A stretch of 64,000 bases of DNA from Bog-159 sp963709155 (lineage in GTDB: Bacteria; Acidobacteriota; Terriglobia; Bryobacterales; Bryobacteraceae), in NCBI GenBank assembly GCA_963709155.1, contig CAVPVD010000002.1, positions 248,001 through 312,000 on the forward strand, read 5' to 3'. The translations under genes and the position numbers were made by a program. Position 1 is the first letter of the stretch. Every line of letters starts with the position of its first letter. The notes below the pieces were generated by a model that worked only from the letters and a program-made list of their open reading frames with translations, did not search any database and was not told the origin of the DNA. Below are positions 18,194 to 26,783 of the stretch, one piece after another.

Positions 18194-19459
18194 TTGGCGG
18201 AATTATCTCTCAAACTCAAAATCTTCATCGCCTCACCGAACGATGTCGTCCCCGAACGGGACGTCGCTAAGGAAGCGATTGAAGACTTAGCCGGTGAGTC
18301 AGGACGGCAGCGCTTGCTGCTAACATCCTACCTTTGGGAAAGGGACGGCCGGCCCTCCATCGACAGACCCCAGACATTTCTCAATGAAGAGCTTCGCAGT
18401 GCCGAACTGACCATCGTCATTCTCTGGTCGCGGCTGGGTGCGGGAACCGAAGAGGAGTTCAACCGTGCAGGCCAGCAAGTTCGCAGCGGCGCATCCGACG
18501 ATGTGCTGATGTATTTCAAGACCGCGCCGCCGCCAGCCGGAGTCCCGGGCGCGGACATCGAGCGAGTCCGCGGGTTCAAAAACGAGTTGTCGAGTTTTGC
18601 ATTCAACTTCGAGACCCTTCAGGAATTCCGCGAACGGCTGCGCCACGACCTTCGCTTGTGGGTGGAGCGCTGGTACGATGTTCCGGAGATCTGCCAATTC
18701 GCGCTGCATAATTCCGCTCCGGTCAGCCTGCCCCCAGCGTACATCGGCGAAAACAGATACGCCCGCCTCCACACATTGTTCGCACCCGAGCACGAGCCGG
18801 AGTTGGCCGAGACGTTCGGCCGCGCGGCGGTCGAGGCGTACCAGGCAGGCGGTCCGGAAGCTTACGCCCTTCCTATACCGGCACAGTTTACCGGGCAAAC
18901 AAAGAACTGGGCCAACTATGTGCGCCGCAAAGCGGTCACGGGTGAACCAAAACCGGCGGCGCCTTTCCTGGAAGACCGGCGTCAGCTCTACTTCGGCGAT
19001 CCCGAATGGTTCTTCCTTTTCTGCGCAATTGGGCTGGTCAATGCCGTCCGGCAAGGACAAGTGGAAGCGGTCGAACGGAAGCCCTACGCTAACCCGGTGC
19101 ACCAGCTCTTCAAGGTTCTGGCCCAGAAATATCGGGCTGAAATCGTGACCACGCTGCGAAATTGGTTGCTGAATGTCAACGACGTGACGTTCGCGTGTCC
19201 CATCGCGCGCAATTTCGCCGCTTATGTAATTGGAATGTTAGGCGCGATCGAAGCTCAGGAAGATTTGGCCCAGGCTGTTCGCGAGGACGAAGGCGAAGAT
19301 GTCAAGCTTTACTGCATCACTTCGCTCGGGAAGCTCCGCGCACGGCGGCAACTGCCCGTCCTGGTGGATGTTTACAGCCGCACACCGGACCGGGCCCTCC
19401 GGCTGACCGTGGCGCAGGCCGTCTGCCGCATGGTCGGGATCGCGCACTACGAGCTTTGA
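18194..19459 (+). CDS. DUF4062 protein with HEAT-like C-terminus
   Basis: The 421-residue protein uses TTG at 18194; no ribosome site is visible, but the DUF4062 fold begins at once (LKIFIASPNDVVPERDVAKE). The next landmarks are SYLWERDGRPSIDRPQ and the core strand ELTIVILWSRLGAG, followed by an acidic loop. DUF4062 is a Rossmann-like, TIR/SEFIR-related domain often found at the N-terminus of NTPase signalling and putative defence proteins. Here it is followed by a central helical region (about 190-310) and a C-terminal repeat (VKLYCITSLGKLRARRQLPV, then TPDRALRLTVAQAV) that reads as HEAT-type. No NTPase or nuclease motif is seen. It lies between the two copies of the direct repeat, 17 bases before the deiminase gene. 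Confidence 0.8.
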   Translation: MAELSLKLKIFIASPNDVVPERDVAKEAIEDLAGESGRQRLLLTSYLWERDGRPSIDRPQTFLNEELRSAELTIVILWSRLGAGTEEEFNRAGQQVRSGASDDVLMYFKTAPPPAGVPGADIERVRGFKNELSSFAFNFETLQEFRERLRHDLRLWVERWYDVPEICQFALHNSAPVSLPPAYIGENRYARLHTLFAPEHEPELAETFGRAAVEAYQAGGPEAYALPIPAQFTGQTKNWANYVRRKAVTGEPKPAAPFLEDRRQLYFGDPEWFFLFCAIGLVNAVRQGQVEAVERKPYANPVHQLFKVLAQKYRAEIVTTLRNWLLNVNDVTFACPIARNFAAYVIGMLGAIEAQEDLAQAVREDEGEDVKLYCITSLGKLRARRQLPVLVDVYSRTPDRALRLTVAQAVCRMVGIAHYEL

Positions 19460-19476
19460 ATCCCAAGGAGTACAGT

Positions 19477-21381
19477 GTGACCCATTGGCAAAAACCGCGA
19501 CTATTAACGGCGATTGTTTTCCTGACAACCGCTTCCACCCTGGCGCAGCAACTGGCGAGTACCCGGCAGGCTGGGCGTTCCGCAACGCCCAGAGCGGTCG
19601 CGCCCGCAAGACAGCCAAAGACTCTTCCGGTCAAACCGGCTGAGCCTGCCGCCGACGTACTGATCGTAGCCCTCGGGTCTCTTAAGGGGACTACCAGCAC
19701 AGACGTACAGCACACCGCCAGAAGACTGGTTGGCGGTGCAACCAGCAGTTCTTCCTTGCGAGACATCCAAATGACCATCGTGCGCAAGACGGCGCCCTTC
19801 GGTCCTGTAATTCTGCTGGCGGCCGACGAGACCACCAAAGCCCACGTCATCGAGGACTGCGCCAATTGGAAATTGTGCACGCTGATCGAATCGGGAAGCG
19901 TGCAGGTACGCGTGGTCAACCACGAAGGCCCCTGGATCAGGGACTATGGGCCGCAAATCGAAGCCGGCAAGAACGGCCCCCGCGTGGTGCACTGGCGATA
20001 CTACGACACCCGGCAGGATGATAACGCGGTCGAAATGCGCGAGCGAATCAATGAGCAGCGGCTGCAGTTAATTGAACATGCTTACAAGGACACCAGCGGG
20101 CAGGACGATCCGCTCGGAGACCTGCTGGATGACGAGCAGGCCAAGGCCAAGCAAGCCAAGGAGGACCGGCAGTTGGCGCTATTGGGCCAACTGGACAGCA
20201 TTCTGGCAAATGCCAGCCTGTTGCAGCGAAATACCGACGACCACGCGGCCTTTGACATCGCGGAGTCCGTGCTGAGCAGCCCCCGGTTTGAATATGTCGC
20301 TCCAAACGCGTTTGTCAACGGAGGCAACCTGATGCGTATGGGCGATGGCCGCTGCCTCACTACTCGTACGCTGCTATCCAGAAACAAAGACATCAAGGTC
20401 ACCTTGGACCAGGAACTCATCGCGAGCGGGTCATGTTCGCAAGTTATATACCTCGACCCATTGCCCGGGCCGGTGATCGAGCACGTCGATATGTTCGCGC
20501 TGCCGGCGGGACCGAAGAAGGTGCTGCTGGCGTCCTTCGATCTGAGCCAGAACTACATCAAACGGTACTGGGGAGAGTTAACGCCGGAGGAAAAGGCTTT
20601 GACCTTCGACGCTGCCGTGGCTATGCAAGGAAACGCGCGCCGGTTGCGGGAATTGGGGTACGAGGTGATCGAGGTGCCCGCGCCCTTGCCGCGCGCCAAC
20701 GGCGAGGAAGGCGTGTATTATCCGACCGTAATGAATGCCCTGGTCCGCTTCAACGCCCGCGGCGAGACCCAGATCCTGGTACCGGTGTACGCCGATTATG
20801 AGGATGACGTGCAGGCCGCGGCCATGGAAACCATCAAGAATGCCTTTGCGCCCGGTACCCAAATCGTGCCAATCGATGCCACGGAGGCCGCCAAACTGCA
20901 GGGTGCCGTGCATTGCTTGACGTTGACGCTCCCGCTTTCTGCCTCGGTGTTCGCGGATGCAAGCCTGGACAACGACAGACGCCTTCAGGTAACCCGGCGC
21001 GGCGCGTTAGAGCAGGAGTTCGGCAACCACGAACTGCCGAAGGACCTCAGCGGAACCTGGTTTTACGTTGAGGAACACGATGCATACAAACGCTCGGTCG
21101 GATCCGGCAAGACCTTTGAGTTCACCGGCAACACAGTGAGCGTGGATTTCGGCGACGGAGACAACCCCACGGAGGGCACTTACAAGATCACCGGTCAGGC
21201 CGGCGCCTACTGGGACGCAGCCCTGAAATTTGGCGATACAGAGTTGGACGCCAGGCTGAATTGGATCGACGCGGACCACGCCCGGATTGTTCTGGGTTCT
21301 GACGAGCCGCACGTTCTGGTGCGCAAGAAGCCGGTCCCACCCGCCTCCGCCTCGTCGAAAGCCGGCAAATCGGCGCAATGA
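19477..21381 (+). CDS. secreted agmatine/peptidylarginine deiminase-family enzyme with insert and C-terminal domain
   Basis: GTG at 19477 is preceded by AAGGAG (19465-19470) and gives a signal peptide (PRLLTAIVFLTTASTLAQ). The 634-residue enzyme shows the guanidino-group-modifying fold: WIRDYGP at 153-159, the catalytic His in EHVDMFA (about H336) and the nucleophile Cys in GAVHCLT (about C480). Family enzymes release ammonia from agmatine or arginine residues. Two features are unusual. First, a charged, helical segment of about 85 residues (about 185-270, with DDEQAKAKQAKEDRQLALL) is inserted after HWRYYDTRQDDN. Second, there is an extra C-terminal beta domain (LSGTWFYVEEHD onward). Secretion points to extracellular guanidino substrates; which one is unknown. 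Confidence 0.85.
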   Translation: MTHWQKPRLLTAIVFLTTASTLAQQLASTRQAGRSATPRAVAPARQPKTLPVKPAEPAADVLIVALGSLKGTTSTDVQHTARRLVGGATSSSSLRDIQMTIVRKTAPFGPVILLAADETTKAHVIEDCANWKLCTLIESGSVQVRVVNHEGPWIRDYGPQIEAGKNGPRVVHWRYYDTRQDDNAVEMRERINEQRLQLIEHAYKDTSGQDDPLGDLLDDEQAKAKQAKEDRQLALLGQLDSILANASLLQRNTDDHAAFDIAESVLSSPRFEYVAPNAFVNGGNLMRMGDGRCLTTRTLLSRNKDIKVTLDQELIASGSCSQVIYLDPLPGPVIEHVDMFALPAGPKKVLLASFDLSQNYIKRYWGELTPEEKALTFDAAVAMQGNARRLRELGYEVIEVPAPLPRANGEEGVYYPTVMNALVRFNARGETQILVPVYADYEDDVQAAAMETIKNAFAPGTQIVPIDATEAAKLQGAVHCLTLTLPLSASVFADASLDNDRRLQVTRRGALEQEFGNHELPKDLSGTWFYVEEHDAYKRSVGSGKTFEFTGNTVSVDFGDGDNPTEGTYKITGQAGAYWDAALKFGDTELDARLNWIDADHARIVLGSDEPHVLVRKKPVPPASASSKAGKSAQ

Positions 21382-21510
21382 CCTGACGGGCATGCCGTTT
21401 TGAAACTCCGCGATCCGCCGCGAAAATCTTTTTTGATCCCGTTTTCGCGGCGATGTCGCGTTAAGGGATGAGAGCGATTGAACGCACTCACCTAAAAGGA
21501 GATCAAAACG

Positions 21511-22437
21511 ATGAAAACCAATCTGTTCCTCGCTGCCCTGTTTACGGCCTCTATGGCCATGGCCCAAGTGATGATCCCGGACGGCACCCGCATCCGCCTC
21601 CGCCTGGAAGAAAACCTTTCCTCGGAATCCGCCGACCTCGGCCAGACCGTTGACTTCGCCGTCACCCAGGAAGTGCGCATCGGCGATGCCATCGTCATCG
21701 CCAACGGCGCGCCGGCCACCGGCAGCATCGTCAAAGTGGAACCCCGCCGCCGCATGGGCCGCGCGGGCATGCTGGATTTCTCCATCGAGCGCGTGCAGAT
21801 GGTGGACGGCAACTGGCTGAATGTGCGCTACACGCCCAACAAGAATCATGGCAAGGGCAACGGCGCCGCCGCCGGCGTGACCACCGGCATCCTGGCGGTA
21901 GTCTTCTGGCCCGCCGCGCCACTGGGCCTGCTCATCAAGGGCCACGACGTCGAAATCAACAAAGGCCGCACCTATGATGTCTTCGCGGATGCCAGCACCT
22001 ACGTGGCCGGCGCGATGGCCGCCAGCACGCCGCTGATGACCCGCGCGCTGCCGCAAGCACCGCCCACCATGCTGCGCCAGCCCAACGGCGCGCCGGTAAA
22101 CAACGGCGGACTGCCGGCGGGGGTGAACACGGTGCCTAACCCGGTACTGGTGAGCAACGCCTCGGCGGTGAACACGGCGACAGTGCAAGCAGCCGCGGAC
22201 ACGCAAGGCAACCCGGCCACGCTAACGATCAACTCGAACCAGCCGGGCGCGGACATCCAGGTGGACGGGATGTTCGTAGGCAACGCGCCGACCACCATCC
22301 AGTTGGCGCCGGGGGTGCACCGGGTGGTGTTGCAGCAGGGATCGAACGTGTGGCAGCGGGACCTGCAGATCACGGGCGGATCGGTGACGATCAACGCGAC
22401 CTTGGGTCATACAGCCACGCTACGAGCTTCCCGCTGA
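21511..22437 (+). CDS. secreted PEGA-domain protein, copy B
   Basis: This is a 308-residue paralogue of the protein at 17150-18076, with the same ribosome site, signal peptide, glycine-rich hairpin and C-terminal PEGA domain. I count about nine base differences over the gene, mostly synonymous; the only replacements are Thr-Val for Pro-Ala near residue 225. The near identity shows either a very recent duplication or continuing gene conversion. It probably shares a transcript with the deiminase gene, which ends 129 bases upstream. An envelope-associated role is likely from the signal peptide and PEGA domain. Confidence 0.9.
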   Translation: MKTNLFLAALFTASMAMAQVMIPDGTRIRLRLEENLSSESADLGQTVDFAVTQEVRIGDAIVIANGAPATGSIVKVEPRRRMGRAGMLDFSIERVQMVDGNWLNVRYTPNKNHGKGNGAAAGVTTGILAVVFWPAAPLGLLIKGHDVEINKGRTYDVFADASTYVAGAMAASTPLMTRALPQAPPTMLRQPNGAPVNNGGLPAGVNTVPNPVLVSNASAVNTATVQAAADTQGNPATLTINSNQPGADIQVDGMFVGNAPTTIQLAPGVHRVVLQQGSNVWQRDLQITGGSVTINATLGHTATLRASR

Positions 22438-22460
22438 AATTGGACCGTCAGCGGCAGCGG

Positions 22461-22494
22461 CCGGGGGCGCACCATGCGCTCCCGGCTTTTTTGT
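22461..22494 (+). terminator. Rho-independent terminator after PEGA copy B
   Basis: The same CCGGGGGCGCA/TGCGCTCCCGG hairpin as at 18100, followed by CTTTTTTGTTTT. Confidence 0.9.
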
Positions 22495-22637
22495 TTTCGA
22501 AAGTTAACAGTCCGCCCCCCCAACCGGCCTCACTAATCAATCACCCCGTACGTATACCTAACTCATCCAACCCTGCGTTTTCGTGGCTTGTAGAGTTCCT
22601 CGGGTTACGATCAGCTCCGATGGCAAGAAAAGGACCG

Positions 22638-23765
22638 ATGAAACGGACCCATGGATTTCTGAAGGGCGCAGTGTTGCCCGCTTATCTCCTCTCGTGGCTC
22701 ATTGTAGCGGGACCGATGATGGCCGAGGATCTGTCATTCCAGGCGATCACGCTGCAGGCGGGAACTCCGCTGAGATCGGTCCACGTGGCCGATTTCAACG
22801 GCGACGGCAAACTGGACATCGCCGCCGTGACGGCAGCGGACAGCGTCGCGGTGATGTTGCACACCGCGGGGGGCGGCTACGCGGCTCCCGTGATCACGCC
22901 GGCAGGAGGCTTTGGGTCCTGGGGCATGGCCGTGGGCGACTTCAATCACGATGGACGCATGGACTTGGCCATCGCGAACAATCTCAGTGACAGCGTTTCC
23001 ATCCTACTGGGCAACGGCGACGGAACATTCAGGATGGCCGGCTCCTATGCCGCCGGCCTGAGCCCGACCGCTTTAGTGGCTGCGGACTTTAATCATGACG
23101 GCCATCCGGATCTGGCAGTGGTGAACAGCGCCTCCGGCAACGTCACGATCCTGCTGGGCAAAGGCGATGGTACATTTCGGCCAGGCGAGAGCGTCTTCCT
23201 GGGCGGCTCGCCAACCGATGCCGTCGCGGCGGACTTCAACGGAGACGGAATCCCGGACCTTGCCATCACGAATGGTTCGATGTACGAGCGCGTCGTAGTC
23301 ATTCTGCTGGGAAACGGCGATGGTACTTTCCGCTTGCACGAAAGCGTAACGGTGGGGAACGAACCGTTTTCGGTAGCCGTGGGCGCCTTCCATCCCGATG
23401 GGATGGCGGATCTGGCAGTGGCCAACCTGGCATCGAACGATATATCCGTCCTGGCGGGCAAGGGAGATGGCTCATTCCAGGGGGGAGCCACCTATGCCAC
23501 AGACGATGGGCCCGCCGCCATCGCGGCAGCCGACATCAATGGCGACGGCAAGCTCGACCTGGCGGTTTCCAACGACGTTTCGGGCGAGGTCCTCATTTAC
23601 CTGGGCAGAGGCGATGGGACTTTCGAGCGTGCCGCCAGTTTCGCCACCGGCGGCTATCCCGCATCTATCGCGACGGGCGATCTATTCCGCAAGGGCAGAA
23701 CGGACATCGTTACGGCGGGATCCACCGGAATCGTGGTGCTGCGCAATACCACCGGTTCGCGGTAG
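22638..23765 (+). CDS. secreted FG-GAP/VCBS repeat protein
   Basis: I chose ATG 22638 because AAAAGGA lies six bases upstream and it gives MKRTHGFLKGAVLPAYLLSW, a good signal peptide; an in-frame ATG at 22620 is also possible. The 375-residue product carries about seven VCBS blades (VADFNGDGKLDIAAV, LLGNGDGTF and similar) that would close a single beta-propeller with calcium-binding loops. Unlike the 1814 and 33708 proteins it has no added domain. It ends five bases before the convergent topoisomerase gene. Confidence 0.88.
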   Translation: MKRTHGFLKGAVLPAYLLSWLIVAGPMMAEDLSFQAITLQAGTPLRSVHVADFNGDGKLDIAAVTAADSVAVMLHTAGGGYAAPVITPAGGFGSWGMAVGDFNHDGRMDLAIANNLSDSVSILLGNGDGTFRMAGSYAAGLSPTALVAADFNHDGHPDLAVVNSASGNVTILLGKGDGTFRPGESVFLGGSPTDAVAADFNGDGIPDLAITNGSMYERVVVILLGNGDGTFRLHESVTVGNEPFSVAVGAFHPDGMADLAVANLASNDISVLAGKGDGSFQGGATYATDDGPAAIAAADINGDGKLDLAVSNDVSGEVLIYLGRGDGTFERAASFATGGYPASIATGDLFRKGRTDIVTAGSTGIVVLRNTTGSR

Positions 23766-23770
23766 CAGCG

Positions 23771-24853
23771 TCAAGCCGCTTTCACGCGGGCCGTCCGGGC
23801 CAGCGTTTCCTGATGCGCCGCGATGGTTACCAGCACGCAGTATTCTTCCGCACGCAGACCGCGCCCGGCATAAGCGCTCTCCTGCCGCCGGCCCTGCTCC
23901 ATGGTCGAAGAAAGGGACCCGGCCAAGTAAGAGTCCGCAATTGCGGGGTGAATATAATACTTGCGGCACGTCGCCGGACGATTTCCCAATCGCCGGGCCA
24001 CGGATTTGACGGCATTCACAACCGTCTTCTTGCCTTGGCGTGCGCTGCTCGGCGGTCCCGCTGCGCATAGCTCGCGGACGGCCAGAACGGTGCCGGCCCA
24101 GGTTCGGAAGTCCTTGGCGGTAAAATCCTCCCCCGCAAGTTCCCGGATATATTCATTCACGTCGGCTGAGCCGATCGCGCACCGCACGCCGTTTTCATCG
24201 ACGTATTGGAACAGCTCATACCCCGGCAGGTCCCGGCACCGTTTAACAATGCGCGCGAGCCGCGGGTCGGTCAGCTCGATACAGTGCTCCTGGCCGCTCT
24301 TACCACGGAAGTGAAACAGCAGCCTGGCGCCCGCGACCCGTACATGGCGGTCGCGCATGGTGGTGAGCCCGAACGATTCGTTCTCTTTGGCATACTCGTC
24401 GTTCCCCACGCGAATGAAAGTGGTTTCGAGCAGGCGGACGACGGTGGCCAGCACTTTGTTTTTGGGCAGACCGCGCCTCTTCAGGTCCTGCCTGACGCGC
24501 CGGCGGATGGTTGCCAGCACCGCCCCAAATGCGATCATGCGGCTGAATTTGGCCTGGTCGCGTACCGCACGATAGCGCGGGTGGTAGCGGTATTGCTTGC
24601 GCCCGCGGGCATCCCGGCCTACAGCCTGCAAGTGCCCGTTCGGGGAAGGACAGATCGCTACGTCAGTCCAGGCGGGAGGGATAACCAGCGATCGGATGCG
24701 CGCCAGTTGCTTCGGATCGCGCAGCCCCTTGCCGTCCGGCCCGATATAACTGAAGCCTTTTCCGCGGCGGACGCGGCGAATGCACGGCCCGGAGCAGGCC
24801 ATGTAGCGTAATCCCGCCTCGGCGGCCGATTCCAGCGGATCGGTCGAAAACAT
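23771..24853 (-). CDS. DNA topoisomerase IB (poxvirus-like)
   Basis: The 360-residue length suits bacterial type IB topoisomerases. Landmarks: YIGPDGKGLRDPKQLARI, IPPAWTDVAICPSPNGHLQA, the core RVGNDEYAKENESFGLTTM, GKSGQEHCIELTD with the catalytic Lys, and KDFRTWAGTVLA, which carries the pentad Arg. The nucleophile Tyr lies in CRKYYIHPAI. The enzyme nicks one strand through a 3'-phosphotyrosine link and relaxes supercoils of both signs. It stands in a reverse-strand run with two DUF3147 membrane genes upstream. In many soil bacteria this accessory topoisomerase travels in stress or DNA-repair islands; that link is inference here. Confidence 0.93.
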   Translation of the reverse strand: MFSTDPLESAAEAGLRYMACSGPCIRRVRRGKGFSYIGPDGKGLRDPKQLARIRSLVIPPAWTDVAICPSPNGHLQAVGRDARGRKQYRYHPRYRAVRDQAKFSRMIAFGAVLATIRRRVRQDLKRRGLPKNKVLATVVRLLETTFIRVGNDEYAKENESFGLTTMRDRHVRVAGARLLFHFRGKSGQEHCIELTDPRLARIVKRCRDLPGYELFQYVDENGVRCAIGSADVNEYIRELAGEDFTAKDFRTWAGTVLAVRELCAAGPPSSARQGKKTVVNAVKSVARRLGNRPATCRKYYIHPAIADSYLAGSLSSTMEQGRRQESAYAGRGLRAEEYCVLVTIAAHQETLARTARVKAA

Positions 24854-24889
24854 ACCCGTTACGACCGTGCAATCGATGTGCCAGACCGA

Positions 24890-25330
24890 TCAGACACGCG
24901 GCCGGCAATAGAAATGGCGCTTTCGAAGCAGCCACAGCGTACACCCGACCAGTGCCCAGGCCAGGGTCGCACCCGCCAGAACCATAGCGGCCGGATAGCG
25001 CGGCAGCAGCCGCCAGCAGATGGCTGCAAATGCCAGCAGTCCAACACTACCCATGGCCGCACCCGCCGCGTCGCCGCCCGCGGCATCGATCCCCCGCTTT
25101 TCGCCGGCCAGGCCGCTGCGCCGCTTACGCTCCCGCTGATGCTTTTCGAGCAACGTGGCGCTGGCCGGAAGGATTGCCGGAAACGCCAGGAACAACCCGC
25201 CCACGGCTGGACCCCATTTCTTGCCAATCGCTCCCGCCAGCGCGGTGACCAGGCCGCCGAAGATAAAACGGATGGCATACTCATACCACCTGGTTTGGGC
25301 GGGCCCGGTGTGGTCGATTTTGACGATCAT
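24890..25330 (-). CDS. DUF3147-like membrane protein (larger paralogue)
   Basis: The ATG at 25330 (MIVKIDHTGPAQTRWYEYAI) gives 146 residues. The first pair of helices, with AIRFIFGGLVTALAGAIGKK, then WGPAVGGLFLAFPAILPASA, has the FG-G and FLAFPAI features of the DUF3147 family of small membrane proteins. A charged loop (KHQRERKRRSGLAGEKRG) separates it from two more helices. It follows a sister gene by ten bases. The function of the family is unknown. Confidence 0.75.
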   Translation of the reverse strand: MIVKIDHTGPAQTRWYEYAIRFIFGGLVTALAGAIGKKWGPAVGGLFLAFPAILPASATLLEKHQRERKRRSGLAGEKRGIDAAGGDAAGAAMGSVGLLAFAAICWRLLPRYPAAMVLAGATLAWALVGCTLWLLRKRHFYCRPRV

Positions 25331-25340
25331 GCGCCCCTGT

Positions 25341-25670
25341 CTACCGCGCCATGACTTTCCATAATCCAAAAGCGGCCGCAAACCAGACGGGAGACGCCGC
25401 GAGAGTGGCGCGCAACGCGGACATGCGGCGTCTCATCATTAAGCGGCTGACAACGAGACAATAGAGACCCATCGCCAGGGCGCCTGCGATCATGGAGCGG
25501 CATTCCGTACTGGCATACTGTTTCCCGTCCGTCGCAATCGCCAGGCTTAAGGTAGCCAAAGCCACTGAAGGCGCCGCACCGAACAATCCGGCGAAGCTCG
25601 TGGGTTTGAATAGACCGCCGATGATGGCGAACGCGGAGACCACCAGACCGCCGATCAAAAACCGTACCAC
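25341..25670 (-). CDS. DUF3147-like membrane protein (small paralogue)
   Basis: This 109-residue protein has four predicted helices. It opens MVRFLIGGLVVSAFAIIGGL and continues with LFGAAPSVALATLSLAIATD, the same layout as the downstream paralogue at 24890-25330. The two may form a heteromeric membrane complex, as paired small paralogues often do. It is the first gene of the reverse-strand run that ends with topoisomerase IB. Confidence 0.72.
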   Translation of the reverse strand: MVRFLIGGLVVSAFAIIGGLFKPTSFAGLFGAAPSVALATLSLAIATDGKQYASTECRSMIAGALAMGLYCLVVSRLMMRRRMSALRATLAASPVWFAAAFGLWKVMAR

Positions 25671-25717
25671 CGCTACGATTGTAGCGGCTCACATCCGGAC
25701 TGTCTGTGATTTAATTA

Positions 25718-25765
25718 TCGTGGCGCACGCTTCAGCGTGCCGGCGGGACTTTTAAGTCCCGCTCT
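25718..25765. repeat. R2 palindromic repeat
   Basis: CGTGGCGCACGCTTCAGCGT and the following GGGACTTTTAAGTCCCGCTC pair two of the modules seen at 4846-5110. It lies between divergent genes and so is probably not a terminator. Confidence 0.7.
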
Positions 25766-25905
25766 TGGCCGCTTAAGAGTGACTCATCCAGCCAACAAAT
25801 TTTCCCCGTCCTTTCAACCGCTTGCAAGAATCATACCCGTAGTCCCGCAATCCCCCCTGCTAGCCTGTAGTCGAAAGGAAGGGCCATACCCGCGCCCGAA
25901 AATCA

Positions 25906-26670
25906 ATGAAAAGCTATCACGATCGGAAACTTTCCCAACAGCAGGCGGATTCCAACCGCCGCAACGCCCAGAAGTCGACTGGCCCCCGCACCCCCGAAGG
26001 CAAAGCCGCCTCCAGCCGCAACGGCCTCACCCACGGCCTCTCCGGCGACAAACACTTCATCCTCGAAGGTGAGGATCCCGAAGCCTTCCTCCGCCTCCTC
26101 CAGGATCTCCACGACCACCTCCGCCCCGTCGGCGACAGCGAAGAACTGGTCGTCCAACGCATCGCCGCCGCCCAATGGCGCCTCGATCGCGCCTTTGCCC
26201 TCGAAGCCGGCATCTACCGCGAGGAATCCACCATTGTGGCCGGCCTGGACCGGCAAAAGCGGGTGTATCACGAATTCTACATGAAACGCGACGGGAAAGA
26301 CCCCAACGCGCCCGATCCGCACGATCCGGAAGATCTCCTCGCCCGCGCCTTCATGGAAGGTGGCAAAGGTCCCGACAACTTCACCCGCCTCGTCCGCTAC
26401 GAAACCGCCATCGAACGCTCCATCGAACGCGGCATGAAGCACCTCAAAGCCCTCCAGGCCGCCCGCAACGCGCAGTGTCCCGCCGTCCCTGAACCTCCGC
26501 ATGCCCCCGAAACCCCCGCCCCCGAACCCCCAAAACCGGCGCTAACACCCTCGGATTCAAAGAATTACGAAGCAAACCCAGAAATCGCAATATTTCCCCA
26601 ATCCTCCCCCACTCCGCCCAGCCCCGTCATCCGCCAGGAGCCCCCAACGACAAATAATGATGAATATTGA
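25906..26670 (+). CDS. hypothetical protein with STGPRTPEGK motif
   Basis: The 254-residue protein begins MKSYHDRKLSQQQADSNRRN and continues AQKSTGPRTPEGKAASSRNG, then LTHGL. This N-terminal block is a signature I recall from many Acidobacterial and planctomycete proteins of unknown function. The middle is helical and acidic-basic mixed; the last 65 residues are Pro-rich and likely disordered. There is no signal peptide. Such genes occur in several copies per genome and often beside repeats, as here (R2 elements at 25718 and 26691). The function is unknown, and linkage to a mobile element is only a guess. Confidence 0.7.
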   Translation: MKSYHDRKLSQQQADSNRRNAQKSTGPRTPEGKAASSRNGLTHGLSGDKHFILEGEDPEAFLRLLQDLHDHLRPVGDSEELVVQRIAAAQWRLDRAFALEAGIYREESTIVAGLDRQKRVYHEFYMKRDGKDPNAPDPHDPEDLLARAFMEGGKGPDNFTRLVRYETAIERSIERGMKHLKALQAARNAQCPAVPEPPHAPETPAPEPPKPALTPSDSKNYEANPEIAIFPQSSPTPPSPVIRQEPPTTNNDEY

Positions 26671-26690
26671 TGAATAATGATCTGGCTTTT

Positions 26691-26730
26691 CGTGGCGCAC
26701 GCTTTAGCGACGCTTTAGCGTGCGCCACGG
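26691..26730. repeat. R2 palindromic repeat, full copy
   Basis: CGTGGCGCACGCTTTAGCGA and CGCTTTAGCGTGCGCCACGG form a 40-base unit with near-perfect dyad symmetry in the outer arms. It is the most complete R2 copy in the window. Confidence 0.8.
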
Positions 26731-26783
26731 ACGGAATGCGGTTTCTCCCGGGGAAACCAGCGGGATCGTTTAGAATGGGGGAC

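Larger units (their letters stand above)
21049..22497 (+). repeat. 1.45-kb direct repeat, copy B
   Basis: This is the partner of 16689-18136. Here the deiminase 3' end is joined to its full gene, so this copy keeps the original arrangement: deiminase, 129-base spacer, PEGA gene, terminator. Confidence 0.95.
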
